Below are positions 7,444 through 16,852 of a stretch of DNA of 64,000 bases, piece after piece. This stretch comes from Lentisphaeria bacterium. Its GTDB lineage: Bacteria > Verrucomicrobiota > Lentisphaeria > Victivallales > UBA1829. The translations under genes and the position numbers were made by a program. The notes below the pieces were generated by a model, which was not told the DNA's origin, did not search any database, and saw nothing but the letters and a program-made list of their open reading frames with translations. Location: the NCBI GenBank assembly GCA_003526375.1, contig DPDG01000050.1:123093-187092 (forward strand), in the 5' to 3' direction. Position 1 is the first letter of the stretch; the number at the start of each line of letters is the position of its first letter.

Positions 7444-9469
7444 AATGGACGGTTACTTTTCAATGAAACCGCCTACATGGAGCTACGGTATGCAGAGCCG
7501 TGCGGCATCGCGAATCGGAGAACAGCCTGATATTGAGGGCGCGGTGGAAGCCGCTTTCCGCGCGGGAATGACGGAAGCCGTGGTTTTCGCAAAGGATCAC
7601 ACGGGTTTCTGCTTCTATCCCACGAAAGTCGGATTCGTTCATCCGCAGTTGAAAGTGAATCTTACGGGAGAGATGACGCAAGCGCTCCATAAGCGTAAAA
7701 TGAGGTCCATTGCCTATATCAATCTCGGCATGGACGGAGAACTGGGACGGCGGAAACCGGAATGGAGGCATGAATCCGCACCGGGAGTCTTTACCGATAT
7801 CAAAGACCATTATGTCGGAATGTGTATTTTCAGCGGCTATCTGGAACAGTACATGCTTCCGCTGATCAGGGAGGTTCTGACAATGAATCAGGTGGACGGA
7901 ATCTTCTTCGACCCGATCACGACCTTCGACTACTGCTGCTGTCCGGCATGTAAAAAGGCATTTGAAAAGGAGTTCGGCGAAAAACTGCCCCTGCCAGCCG
8001 ACAAGGAGAATCCACTGTGGGCGAAATACGGCCCGTTTCAATACCGACGCATAACAGACTGCATGAATCTGATACGGAAACAGATTCAGGAACTCCGCCC
8101 CGGCGCAACAATTCTTTTCAACCATTACGGCGGACCATTCTACCCGATGAAATTTCCGGGGGTGCCGGACGGTGCGATTTCAGGCGACCCGCGTGCGGCA
8201 TTCCCGCAGATCACCATGTTTGCGAACTACATATCATCCATGCCCTCCGGAGGGGATATTTACATCGAACGCTTCTTTCACGGATGGGGGGACCGCTGTG
8301 ACCTCTCAGACTTGTCTCTGGAATATAAATCAGCCTCAATCTTCATGTATGGACAACGCTGGTGCGTCGGTGACCGGATGCACCCGGAATGCCGGATGGC
8401 GCCCGGTTCGGCTCATGCCATGCAAGTCATTGCACGCACATGGGGCAATATGACGCGGCTGCTGCCGGACAGACTCAGGCGCACGCCGGATATGCTTCTG
8501 CTGTTTCCGGAGAGTCAGCAGGGGGGGAAAGCGCTCCGTGAATTCGGCAGAATCAATTTCAGGAAACGCTACCGTTTTTATGCCGCATATCAGATGCTGG
8601 CAGATGCCGGACGCAGTGTCATGGTGGTGCCTGAAATGATGTTGGAACGTCATCTCACGCAAAACAGAATGCTGGTTCTGGCTGCCTGTGAATATCTCAA
8701 GCCATCCACGGAAAAACTGATCAGGAAATTCGTAGCGGAAGGAGGAACCGTACTGGTATCCGACAGTCTGCCGGTTCTCGACAACGACTCTGTTCCCGTC
8801 TGGCTGGGAATCAACAGCAGGGAAAGGGAGGTATATCAACCGGGGATTTACCTTACGCCCTTCCGCAAAAAAAGCATTGACGCCGAACTGCCGCTGGTGC
8901 GGGGCGACATCCACCGGCTCAAACTCCGTTCCGCGCAGACTATTCTCTATGGGACAGAACAATACGACGGAACTCTGATGGGCGCCGGCTTCAACTCCTC
9001 ATCCGATACCCCCGGCAAGGTTCCGCTTCTGACTGTCAACCGGTATGGAAAAGGCGCAGCCTATTATTTGAATGCACCGATCTTCTCCGATTACATTGAT
9101 GTCTCTCCACAACAGAAAAAATGGTGTGAAGAACTTTTTGCAAAAATCCGGAAAACGCCCACCTGTTATCTGGATTCGCCGTCAGGAAACGTGGAAATGG
9201 CATCGTATGAGGACCCGTCCGGCAGAAAGTTCTTCATTCTCGTCAATCACGGAGGACGTCAGGCTCTTTCCTTCATGAATCCCGATGGAGAGCGGATCGT
9301 GGAACCGCAACCGCAGTTCCGGGTAACTCTGAATGCGGCATTTCCGCGGAAAACGGAAGTCAGGATCAACGGAAAACAGGCGGACGCCGTGTGGGAAGAC
9401 GGATATCTCCGCATTCCGGTGATCATGAATTCCGTATGGAAAATTATTGAAACAGGAGCTCTGCAATGA
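7364..9469 (+). CDS. Secreted GHL6/beta-galactosidase-like hydrolase
   Basis: A 701-residue protein with an AAGGAG site and a signal peptide (MKFLSWRNLILLPALLSC). Residues about 45-330 form an alpha-amylase/fucosidase-like barrel of the hypothetical glycosyl hydrolase type: EAAFRAGMTEAVVFAKDHTGF, MRSIAYINLGMDG, QVDGIFFDPITTFDYCC with CPACKKAFEKEFG, and ATILFNHYGG. From about residue 375 a flavodoxin/trimerisation-like domain follows (LRRTPDMLLLFPESQQ, LVLAACEYLKPSTEKLIRKF, GGTVLVSD), as in GH42-type enzymes, and the end is a small beta domain. It starts inside the previous gene and its stop overlaps the next start (ATGA), so translation of the three is probably coupled. Substrate unknown; neighbours suggest a polysaccharide. 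Confidence 0.7.
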   Translation: MKFLSWRNLILLPALLSCPSAVTGANEMDGYFSMKPPTWSYGMQSRAASRIGEQPDIEGAVEAAFRAGMTEAVVFAKDHTGFCFYPTKVGFVHPQLKVNLTGEMTQALHKRKMRSIAYINLGMDGELGRRKPEWRHESAPGVFTDIKDHYVGMCIFSGYLEQYMLPLIREVLTMNQVDGIFFDPITTFDYCCCPACKKAFEKEFGEKLPLPADKENPLWAKYGPFQYRRITDCMNLIRKQIQELRPGATILFNHYGGPFYPMKFPGVPDGAISGDPRAAFPQITMFANYISSMPSGGDIYIERFFHGWGDRCDLSDLSLEYKSASIFMYGQRWCVGDRMHPECRMAPGSAHAMQVIARTWGNMTRLLPDRLRRTPDMLLLFPESQQGGKALREFGRINFRKRYRFYAAYQMLADAGRSVMVVPEMMLERHLTQNRMLVLAACEYLKPSTEKLIRKFVAEGGTVLVSDSLPVLDNDSVPVWLGINSREREVYQPGIYLTPFRKKSIDAELPLVRGDIHRLKLRSAQTILYGTEQYDGTLMGAGFNSSSDTPGKVPLLTVNRYGKGAAYYLNAPIFSDYIDVSPQQKKWCEELFAKIRKTPTCYLDSPSGNVEMASYEDPSGRKFFILVNHGGRQALSFMNPDGERIVEPQPQFRVTLNAAFPRKTEVRINGKQADAVWEDGYLRIPVIMNSVWKIIETGALQ

Positions 9470-11757
9470 TTACAGAAAAAGAATCTTCCCGTTTTTTCCG
9501 CGAACACAGGGTCGATTTCGCAGTGGCGGGCGGCGGCATGGCAGGAGTCTGCTGTGCGATTACCGCCGCGCGCCTCGGCTTGAAAACGATGCTGATCCAG
9601 AACCGTCCGGTATTAGGCGGTCCCTCCGGATCGGAATGCGACTGCGACGCTGACGGACGCATCGTCGGCGGCGCGTCTCAGTATGGGAACCGCAACGCAA
9701 AAGAAACCGGCATTCTGGAAGAACTCAGGCTGGAAGCGGCATACCGTTACCAGCACGGCTGGCGCAACCACTGGAGCATCCTCCTGCGGGAGTGGTGCGA
9801 AAAGGAACAATCTCTGAAACTGCTGCTGAATACGGAAGTAACGGGCGTAAAAACGGAAGGGAACAGGATCGTTTCTCTTTCCGCGAGAACGCTTGGAAGT
9901 GAATTGAACCACATTGTCCATGCACCGCTTTTCGCGGATTGCACGGGAGACGCATTCATCGGCTGTGAAGCCGGTGCGGAGTTCCGCATGGGACGCGAAG
10001 CACGCGCGGAGTTCGGGGAAAGCCTGGCGCCGGAAGTCAGCGACAATGTCGTGCTGGGGTCTTCGATCTTCTTCCGCGCCGTCGATGTCGGGCATCCCGT
10101 GAAGTTTGTCCCGCCTGAGTGGGCGTGCCGGTTTGAAGACGAGGATTCCCTCTGTTACCGGGTTCACCGTGACATCTCCAAAGGATACTACTGGATCGAG
10201 TGCGGCGCGGAACACGATACGATCGCCGACAATGAAGCGATCTACCGCAAACTGCTGTCCATACTTTACGGAGTATGGGACCACATCAAGAATCACGGGG
10301 ATCACGGTGCGGAGAATTACGCGATCAACTGGATCTCCAACGTTGCCGGAAAGCGTGAATCGCGGCGTCTGACCGGCGACTATATGATGTGTGAAAAGGA
10401 TATCGTCAAACACACGGAATACCCCGATGCAGCGGCATATGGCGGCTGGAATCTCGACCTGCATCCGGTAAAAGGGATTTTCAGCCGCGAACCTCCGTCC
10501 GGACCGCCGAACGCGATCATGTGCCCCGGTGTTTACCAGATTCCTTTCCGCTCGCTTTATTCGGGGAAAATCGACAATCTGATGATGGCGGGGCGCAATA
10601 TCAGCGCTTCGCATGTTGCGCTTTCTTCCACAAGGGTCATGGGGACCTGCGCGGTCTGCGGGCAGGCGGTCGGAGCGGCGGCTTTCCTGATGACACATCA
10701 TCAGACATCGGCACGGGAAATAGCCCGGGCGCACGCAGAGGAACTGCGTTATCTTCTGTATCGCATGGATCATACCATCCCCGGAATAGTCAACGCCGAC
10801 CCGTTGAACCTGACGGGAACAGCTCTTGCCGAAGCAGACAGCGCCATGCCGCTGCGCATTTGCGGAGCGACGGAAATGCAGCCGCTCACTGGAAACTGCC
10901 CGAATACACAGGTAGTTCAATTCTTCCTCAACTCGGAAGATTTTCTGGAAAGCGCATTTTTTCTGCTGGAAAACACCGGAACCGAACCGGAAAAAATTCA
11001 TGCGGAACTGGTCCGCCGGGAAAACTCCGGCGATATTTCCTGCGAAATCCCCGTTGCGGGAGCCGACAGCATAATTCCTCGCGGAATTCATGAAGTCGAA
11101 TTCCGCTTCAATGCGGAAATGGAAAAGAATACCCGCTGCGCCATCCGTCTGACGGGAACAGAGCAGGTCAGGATCGCACTTCAGAAACGTTATCTGCCCG
11201 GATGCCACAAAAAGATAAAATATTCGGGTGACAATAAGAACTATTGTTTCCGCCTGCTGCCGGAACAGTTTCCGTTCCAGGCGGAAAATGTGCTGAATCC
11301 GGAAAACCGTCCCCGGCAGAGAAACTGCATCTGGATTTCCGAACCCGATGCCGGACTGCCGCAGAACCTGACGATTCGTTTCCCGCACGCTGTCTGCTGT
11401 TCCTCTCTGGAAATCGTCTTCGACACGAATCTTGACGCAGTCTCGCCATATATTGTTCCGCCGGAGTGTGTCAGGGATTATTCTGTGGAGGCGGAATGCA
11501 ACGGACAGCGGATCGGCATCGCAGAAGTGAAAGACAACAGGCAGCGATTCCGGGTCCACGATTTTCCCGGAAAGGAATATCACGCCTTTCACTTGAAGAT
11601 CAAATCCACGTGGGGAGATCCGTCTGCAAGAATTTTTCAGATCCGCGTCTACCGCAGCAGATTCATTCCCGCATCCACGGTAAAGGAGTATTCTGCAACG
11701 CTCCATGGACAATCCGGCACAGAATCGCAGCGATGGTGGAAAGAGACAAAACCATGA
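9466..11757 (+). CDS. FAD-dependent oxidoreductase (FAD_oxidored family) with C-terminal beta domain
   Basis: Residues about 16-50 are the dinucleotide-binding fold (DFAVAGGGMAGVCCAITAAR, then LIQNRPVLGGPSGSE), matching the FAD_oxidored family common in Planctomycetes and Lentisphaerae sugar loci. The catalytic half runs to about residue 430 (SLYSGKIDNLMMAGRNISAS, ALSSTRVMGTCAVCGQAVG). The C-terminal 300 residues carry beta-rich repeats that may be a ligand-binding appendage. No signal peptide is seen. It overlaps the upstream hydrolase by four bases (ATGA) and is the last gene of that operon. A likely role is oxidation of a sugar or aglycone released by the hydrolases; the true substrate is unknown. 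Confidence 0.82.
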   Translation: MITEKESSRFFREHRVDFAVAGGGMAGVCCAITAARLGLKTMLIQNRPVLGGPSGSECDCDADGRIVGGASQYGNRNAKETGILEELRLEAAYRYQHGWRNHWSILLREWCEKEQSLKLLLNTEVTGVKTEGNRIVSLSARTLGSELNHIVHAPLFADCTGDAFIGCEAGAEFRMGREARAEFGESLAPEVSDNVVLGSSIFFRAVDVGHPVKFVPPEWACRFEDEDSLCYRVHRDISKGYYWIECGAEHDTIADNEAIYRKLLSILYGVWDHIKNHGDHGAENYAINWISNVAGKRESRRLTGDYMMCEKDIVKHTEYPDAAAYGGWNLDLHPVKGIFSREPPSGPPNAIMCPGVYQIPFRSLYSGKIDNLMMAGRNISASHVALSSTRVMGTCAVCGQAVGAAAFLMTHHQTSAREIARAHAEELRYLLYRMDHTIPGIVNADPLNLTGTALAEADSAMPLRICGATEMQPLTGNCPNTQVVQFFLNSEDFLESAFFLLENTGTEPEKIHAELVRRENSGDISCEIPVAGADSIIPRGIHEVEFRFNAEMEKNTRCAIRLTGTEQVRIALQKRYLPGCHKKIKYSGDNKNYCFRLLPEQFPFQAENVLNPENRPRQRNCIWISEPDAGLPQNLTIRFPHAVCCSSLEIVFDTNLDAVSPYIVPPECVRDYSVEAECNGQRIGIAEVKDNRQRFRVHDFPGKEYHAFHLKIKSTWGDPSARIFQIRVYRSRFIPASTVKEYSATLHGQSGTESQRWWKETKP

Positions 11758-11817
11758 GGAAAGTATATCCCGGAAAAGCAGTGTGACACAGTTCTGCCCC
11801 CGGCACTGCCCCGGCAC

Positions 11818-12882
11818 TTACCCGGCGACACTGGAACGCTCGATCAGGCTGGGGCTGACAGTTCTGCTGACAGGAGGAATGCCGGTCCTGAAATATTCGT
11901 CGAGGAGTTCCAGAGCGATATGCCCCATCTCATCCAGTGGCTGCCGGATCGTCGTCAGCCCCTGCGATTCCGCCGACGGCCATGAGATATCGTCATAGCC
12001 GATGACGGAAAGATCCTCCGGAATCCGCAGATTCAACTCGCGGCAGGCGCGCCAGATCATCTCCGCACGATGGTCGCGCGTGGCAAAAAACGCAGTCGGG
12101 CGCTCCGAGGAACGAAGCAGATCAACAAGAGAGCCGTAAGCCCTCTCAGTCCGGTTCAAAGGCGCCTCGATCACCATGCCCGCCTCCGGATAAATCTCCT
12201 CCTCGGCAAGCGCCCCGCGGAATCCGGCAAGCATTTCCCTGTAGATGAAAGAAGAAAGATCGCCGGAGAGCACACCGATCCTGCGGTGCCCCGCCGCCAG
12301 CAGACGCATCCCCGCAAGACGCCCGACGCCGCGGAAATCCACACGGCAATGCACCTGATCCTGCGGTCTTTCCAGATTGACCACTACGGCGGGAACTCCC
12401 CGCTCTTTCAGCCCGGCAAGACAATCCGGATCCTCGATGGAGATCATCCCCTGAATATCACCTTTGCGGTAACGCTCCTCCAGCTCCTGCGGCGCGGGCG
12501 GAGCCGGGGTAAAGGAGAGAAGCGCCTCCGCAAAACGTTCCGACGCCGCAACGCAAATCGCGGAAAGCATTCCGAGCAGTTCATAAGCATTGCGGGAAAG
12601 CATCCCCGGACAGCGGACAAGAATCCGCTCCAGGCGCGGCGGTTTGGCTTCCCGGACAACGCAGACGCCGCGCCGGGGAACCATGCGCAGAATCCCCTCC
12701 TGCTGAAGCATCCGCAGAGCAATGCGTACAGTTCCGCGCCCCACTTCCAATTCTTCCGCCAGACTGCGCTCCGAAGGCAGGAATTCCGAATGGTCGTAAC
12801 TGCCGGACAGAATCCGGCTGCGGAGAGCTGCAATGATTTCCCGGTTCAGTGGTCTGGCCATCTCTTCGTTGTTCCTTTCCAA
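11818..12882 (-). CDS. GntR/LacI-type transcriptional regulator
   Basis: A 354-residue protein. Residues about 8-78 form a GntR winged helix (NREIIAALRSRILSG, LPSERSLAEELEVGRGTVRIAL, GILRMVPRRGVCVV). Residues about 85-350 form a LacI/PurR-like sugar-sensor (GMRLLAAGHRRIGVLSGD, PTAFFATRDHRAEM, PEDLSVIGYDDISWPSAESQ, LTTIRQPLDEMGHIALELL). It is divergent from the dehydrogenase gene at 13150; the 267 bases between hold a promoter and a palindrome that may be its operator. It converges on the FAD oxidoreductase, 60 bases away. It probably senses a sugar handled by its neighbours. Confidence 0.88.
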   Translation of the reverse strand: MERNNEEMARPLNREIIAALRSRILSGSYDHSEFLPSERSLAEELEVGRGTVRIALRMLQQEGILRMVPRRGVCVVREAKPPRLERILVRCPGMLSRNAYELLGMLSAICVAASERFAEALLSFTPAPPAPQELEERYRKGDIQGMISIEDPDCLAGLKERGVPAVVVNLERPQDQVHCRVDFRGVGRLAGMRLLAAGHRRIGVLSGDLSSFIYREMLAGFRGALAEEEIYPEAGMVIEAPLNRTERAYGSLVDLLRSSERPTAFFATRDHRAEMIWRACRELNLRIPEDLSVIGYDDISWPSAESQGLTTIRQPLDEMGHIALELLDEYFRTGIPPVSRTVSPSLIERSSVAG

Positions 12883-12969
12883 ATATGGTAAAATATATCA
12901 CCACCGGTTTTTATTGCAATCAAAAGAGGCTGCAACTCTTATTTTTTTGAAAATTTTCTGATCTGCCTA

Positions 12970-12999
12970 TTGAAAAAACGGATAATGGAACGATAATAT
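12970..12999 (+). promoter_or_regulatory. Promoter for the Gfo/Idh/MocA gene
   Basis: TTGAAA (12970-12975), an 18-base spacer and TAATAT (12994-12999) point toward the gene at 13150. The expected transcription start falls inside the palindrome at 13001-13030. Confidence 0.5.
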
Positions 13000-13000
13000 T

Positions 13001-13030
13001 AACCAATGGATTATAATTAACCATTGGGTT
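13001..13030. promoter_or_regulatory. Palindromic operator candidate
   Basis: AACCAATGG (13001-13009) and CCATTGGGTT (13021-13030) are inverted copies around an 11-base AT-rich centre, with one extra G in the right arm. The position directly after a -10 box and between a divergent regulator and its neighbour is typical for a repressor site. Confidence 0.55.
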
Positions 13031-13149
13031 ATTTATAAATAATCAAATAACGGAACCGGCGGAAAACTCGGAGCGGGAAAAATCTCCTGTAAACTGTCCG
13101 GACAATCTTGGAAAAGCTGAGACAGCAAATGCAGAAAGGGTGCTGATAA

Positions 13150-14184
13150 ATGAAGAAAAAAACTGTCCGATTCGGAATCATTGGAACCGGCTTGATCGCC
13201 TCCACACACGCCGAAGCGTTAAAGCGGCTCGGCAATGCCGTGCTGTTCATGGTTTATGACCGTGATCTGCAGAAGGCGGAAGCGTTCGCCAGACGTTTTG
13301 AGTGCCGCTTCGCCCGTACATTCGCGGAGTTGCTGGAGTCTTCCGTCGAGGCGGTCACAATCGCCACGCCGAGCGGACTTCATGCGCAGTCGGCAATTCC
13401 CGCGGCACGTGCCGGCAAACATATCTTCTGCGAAAAACCCCTGGACGTCAGCATCGAAAAAGCAGAAGAAATGATCCGTGCCTGCGATGAAAATAAAGTG
13501 AGGCTCGCCGCAGTATATCCGCTCCGGTTCTGCGACTCCGTGAAATGGGTCAGAAACATGTTGGACGCCGGTCATTTCGGCACACCGGTTCTTGCCGGCG
13601 GTTCCATCCGCTGGTACCGCACGCCGGAATATTACGCTTCCGCAGCGTGGCGCGGCACCCGCGCACTGGACGGAGGCGGTGTCCTGATGAATCAGGGAAT
13701 CCATATCGCGGACCTGCTTCTGCATCTGAACGGCGATGTCTCGGAGGTGTCGGCATACACGGCAAAGTGCCTGCACAGAATTGAAGTGGAGGATACGGTC
13801 GCCGTCTCTCTGCGCTTCCGCAACGGATCGCTCGGTTATCTGGAGGCAAGCACTGCCTGCGCACCGGGAAACCCGAAACGCCTGGAATTGTCCGGCACAC
13901 TTGGCACCGTCCTGCTGGAAGATGACCAGATCACGCGCTGCCGTCTTGATCAGGAAACGGAAGTGACAGAAACGATTCCCCGCGCAGCAGCCCCCATACA
14001 GGATTCCGGCAGTCCGCTGGTCTCCGACTGCGAACTTCACAGGCGCCAACTGGAGGACATGGCAGATGCGATTCTCAACGGCGGGGAAGTCGCTGTTACA
14101 GGCAGGGAAGGCCTCCGCGCCCTGAAACTGATCCATGCCGTCTATGAATCCGCGGAAAGCGGCAGACGGATTCCAATGGAATAA
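13150..14184 (+). CDS. Gfo/Idh/MocA-family oxidoreductase
   Basis: A 344-residue NAD(P)-dependent dehydrogenase. The N-terminus carries the Rossmann motif (FGIIGTGLIASTHAEAL). EKPLDVS near residue 98 is the family's catalytic-Lys signature, and ALDGGGVLMNQGIHIADLLL is the family's substrate-domain motif with the catalytic His. These enzymes oxidise or epimerise cyclic polyols and sugars in the cytoplasm. The upstream regulator at 12882 is divergent, and a promoter/operator pair lies between the two. The substrate cannot be told from sequence. Confidence 0.9.
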   Translation: MKKKTVRFGIIGTGLIASTHAEALKRLGNAVLFMVYDRDLQKAEAFARRFECRFARTFAELLESSVEAVTIATPSGLHAQSAIPAARAGKHIFCEKPLDVSIEKAEEMIRACDENKVRLAAVYPLRFCDSVKWVRNMLDAGHFGTPVLAGGSIRWYRTPEYYASAAWRGTRALDGGGVLMNQGIHIADLLLHLNGDVSEVSAYTAKCLHRIEVEDTVAVSLRFRNGSLGYLEASTACAPGNPKRLELSGTLGTVLLEDDQITRCRLDQETEVTETIPRAAAPIQDSGSPLVSDCELHRRQLEDMADAILNGGEVAVTGREGLRALKLIHAVYESAESGRRIPME

Positions 14185-14349
14185 CATTCGCAGAAGAATC
14201 TCGCAAACTGAATTGCCGCAATACAGACAGCGGAATATCGGAAAGCCGAAACAACGGAAAAATCCCTCCGGCGGCGGTTCCAACCGCTGAAGAGCGGCAG
14301 GAGCAATGTCCTTGAGCCGGAGGATCGGGACATCAAGTCCGATAAACAT
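14185..14349. other. Intergenic stretch without recognised gene
   Basis: Nothing recognisable between the dehydrogenase stop and the AT-rich control region of the next regulator. Frames on the minus strand here have no ribosome-binding site or family motif. Confidence 0.5.
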
Positions 14350-14371
14350 ATAACAGTCCTTTAACTGTTAT
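14350..14371. promoter_or_regulatory. Inverted repeat upstream of the second GntR regulator
   Basis: ATAACAG and CTGTTAT form perfect 7-base arms around 8 bases. It lies 130 bases upstream of the promoter at 14500 and could be an auxiliary operator. Confidence 0.35.
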
Positions 14372-14499
14372 ACTTTAACTAATACACTGTAACATAATAT
14401 TTTTCTCTCCGGCAAAAAAGCAGAGTTTCCTCTCTTACGACTTTTCCTTCTTAATATTGTCTTTTCCCATTAAATTTTGTATTTTTTTCATTTTTCCTA

Positions 14500-14528
14500 T
14501 TGACAAAAACATTGTTTTGTCATATAAT
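14500..14528 (+). promoter_or_regulatory. Consensus promoter with operator embedded in the spacer
   Basis: TTGACA (14500-14505), 17 bases, TATAAT (14523-14528). The palindrome TGACAAAA-N6-TTTTGTCA (14501-14522) fills the space between the -35 and -10 boxes. A protein bound there would block RNA polymerase, so autorepression by the regulator encoded at 14570 is the simplest reading. Confidence 0.75.
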
Positions 14529-14569
14529 TATAATATGAAACAGTAGATATTACAGGACAGAAACACTTC

Positions 14570-15670
14570 ATGAGAAACGAAATTTCTGAACAGAAAAGAC
14601 TCCGCGTTCCGGATCTGGCGAATCTGTTGCGCGAAATGATCGAGGAACAGCAGTTCCCCGGCGATGCGCCGATGGATTCGACACGGAGACTTGCCGCCCG
14701 CTACGGCGTTTCCCCCGTGACCGCCAACCGTGCCATCAATGAACTGGTCAATAAGAGAATTCTGTATCGCGTTCCGGGAAAGGGAACCTTTGTTTCCGGA
14801 AGCCGTTCCTGGCGCAACGTCGGGGCGCGCATCAGTTTCTACCCGTATCAGGGAAACAGCCCGAACAAGGATTACGACCTGCTGGTCGGGCTCCATTTTC
14901 AGACGACCTGCAATCTCCTGAAGCAGAACGGCTACGACATATCCATCATTTCGGATATTGAAAGAAACGATCCCGCAATCCTGAAACGGACTCTCAGCTC
15001 CTCCGACGCACTGATCCTGAACAAGGAATTCGTCACCCCGAAAACCCTGCCGCTGCTGTGCTCCTATCCATGCCCGATCATTCTGATCGATTCACCTTTT
15101 GTATCGGATAACCCTTTCCATCAGGTGGTAGCGGATCTCTTTCCGGGATTCCGGAAGGCCGCCGACTATTTTGCCGAACTCGGCGTCCGTGAAGTCGTGA
15201 TCGCCGGAATTGCAAACACCGAAACACACCAGTTCCGGCGCCGCCTTTTCCGCAGAATCATGAGCGTTTTCCATCCGGAAATCGCCTTGTGCGAGGATTT
15301 GACTCATGAATATCTGCTCAACAACTACGGGGAGGAATGCGGAAGACGGATCGCACGGAACTATCTGGAGCTGCCCCGCCGCCCCGGAATTTTCTCCGTC
15401 AGCGATTATATATCATTCGGAATGCTGGACGTGCTGGAGGGCGCGGGACTGTGCGCCGGCAAAGATTTCAAGCTCATCAGTTTTGACAATCTGGAAATCA
15501 GGGGAATCGGGCCATACCCGGAACCGCGCCTGACGACAATCGAATATCCCTACGATTCTCTCGGCAGAGAACTGATCGCCATGCTGTCCGAACTGCTGGC
15601 AGCCCGGACAGCCAACACCAGAATCATACGGACGCCGGCAGACAATCTTATTATCCGTTCAACCACTTAA
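14570..15670 (+). CDS. GntR/LacI-type transcriptional regulator
   Basis: A 366-residue protein. Residues about 10-80 are a GntR winged helix ([53 protein letters not shown]). The rest is a LacI-type sensor with a dimer-core pattern ([70 protein letters not shown]). It is transcribed from a consensus promoter with an embedded palindrome and probably represses itself and nearby carbohydrate genes. The prepilin gene starts 16 bases downstream and may be cotranscribed. Confidence 0.88.
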   Translation: MRNEISEQKRLRVPDLANLLREMIEEQQFPGDAPMDSTRRLAARYGVSPVTANRAINELVNKRILYRVPGKGTFVSGSRSWRNVGARISFYPYQGNSPNKDYDLLVGLHFQTTCNLLKQNGYDISIISDIERNDPAILKRTLSSSDALILNKEFVTPKTLPLLCSYPCPIILIDSPFVSDNPFHQVVADLFPGFRKAADYFAELGVREVVIAGIANTETHQFRRRLFRRIMSVFHPEIALCEDLTHEYLLNNYGEECGRRIARNYLELPRRPGIFSVSDYISFGMLDVLEGAGLCAGKDFKLISFDNLEIRGIGPYPEPRLTTIEYPYDSLGRELIAMLSELLAARTANTRIIRTPADNLIIRSTT

Positions 15671-15686
15671 ACAGGAGGATTCCATA

Positions 15687-16715
15687 ATGGCACACAAGAA
15701 AAAGAAATTCAAACAAATCAAATTGCCGATAGCGGCAATCGGTCAGGACATGCACTCTCCGCCTGTTCAGGAAACTGCCGGAAAAAATCAGGAGCTGACT
15801 GAAACGTTCAGGATTCCGGTTCCGCACTGCCGCCCCTGCAGAACGCCATCATTCACACTGATAAAACTTCCCATGAGAAAAAATTGTAAAAAGGCTGTTT
15901 CATTCCGGCGGTGCCAATTCTCCTCCTGCCTTATTTTTCCTTTCTTCCTTCAATTGTTCGATTGTTCAATTGTTGAATTGTTCCAATGTTTTTCTACTTC
16001 TCCCTTCCGTGTTCCCTGTTCGAGATTCTTACTTCGCAGGGTGAAAACAAGAGTTTTCACCCTGATAGAACTTCTCATCGTAATAGCGATCATCGCAATT
16101 CTTGCCGCAATGCTTCTGCCGGCTCTGAATGCAGCCCGCAATAAAGCCAGAAGTATTTTATGCATCAACAACCTCAAACAGAATCTGACGATTCTGGAAT
16201 TTTACCAGAATGACTCCAATGGCTGGCATCTCAGTTATGAAGGACACAGAGGCGCTTATGCAAGGACCTTGATCACCGGAGGTTATGTAAAAGGAGAGGC
16301 TTATGTCCCGGCACCGAAATACGGGTTGATACCGCGCAGCTGGACCTGTTCCGTTATAACAAACCCGAAAGTGACCGAGGGAAATCAGGTCTATGTGCAC
16401 AACACCTACGGAATGCCGTCAACAGTTCTCAACAGAGACCACGCCACGGAGACATGGCTCTCCGCTGTCGCTTATAAATATTCTCCGGCATTCCCCTCCC
16501 CGGCATCCATGCTTTATCTTGCCGACGCCGCCAATACGGACCTGCTCGCTCCCCGCTATTATTTCCGCTGGTATGGGACGGATAAGAACCGGCTCTCTCT
16601 GAACCACGGACGTCAGGCGGGAATCGGTTTCATGGACGGCCATGCAGCTCTGTATGACATGGTGACTTTACTTAATGAATACCGCCTCAGGAACTTTACT
16701 GCCGGCGTCAAATAA
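15687..16715 (+). CDS. Prepilin-type H-X9-DG (DUF1559-like) protein with a long leader carrying a duplicated [10 protein letters not shown] motif
   Basis: The start at 15687 has an AGGAGG site seven bases upstream. The pilin helix begins at residue 124 (FTLIELLIV, then [22 protein letters not shown]), followed by CINNLKQN and the C-terminal [12 protein letters not shown] signature. The leader of 123 residues contains SFTLIKLP (15852-15869), a degenerate copy of FTLIEL lying exactly 204 bases, in frame, upstream of the functional copy (16056-16073). The end of the leader, [14 protein letters not shown], matches the end of the leader in the gene at 729 (FRVSCSSALSSRAK). An in-frame GTG at 16041 would give a short leader but has a weak binding site. 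Likely surface or secretion pseudopilin. Confidence 0.8.
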   Translation: MAHKKKKFKQIKLPIAAIGQDMHSPPVQETAGKNQELTETFRIPVPHCRPCRTPSFTLIKLPMRKNCKKAVSFRRCQFSSCLIFPFFLQLFDCSIVELFQCFSTSPFRVPCSRFLLRRVKTRVFTLIELLIVIAIIAILAAMLLPALNAARNKARSILCINNLKQNLTILEFYQNDSNGWHLSYEGHRGAYARTLITGGYVKGEAYVPAPKYGLIPRSWTCSVITNPKVTEGNQVYVHNTYGMPSTVLNRDHATETWLSAVAYKYSPAFPSPASMLYLADAANTDLLAPRYYFRWYGTDKNRLSLNHGRQAGIGFMDGHAALYDMVTLLNEYRLRNFTAGVK

Positions 16716-16852
16716 TCATACGGAGGTGACGATTCATAATTTCAGAGAAGCAACACTGCATCAGAATGCGTCTGATGCGGAATTCAAAATGCAACCAATC
16801 TGCAGAAAACAGGTCATCTGAATCTGCTTTCTGCAACAGCAGGATAAAAAAC

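Noticed and set aside
9613..11817. Long open frame antisense to the FAD oxidoreductase gene
   Set aside because: It mirrors the codon pattern of the sense gene, has no motif or ribosome-binding site, and the sense product has clear FAD motifs.
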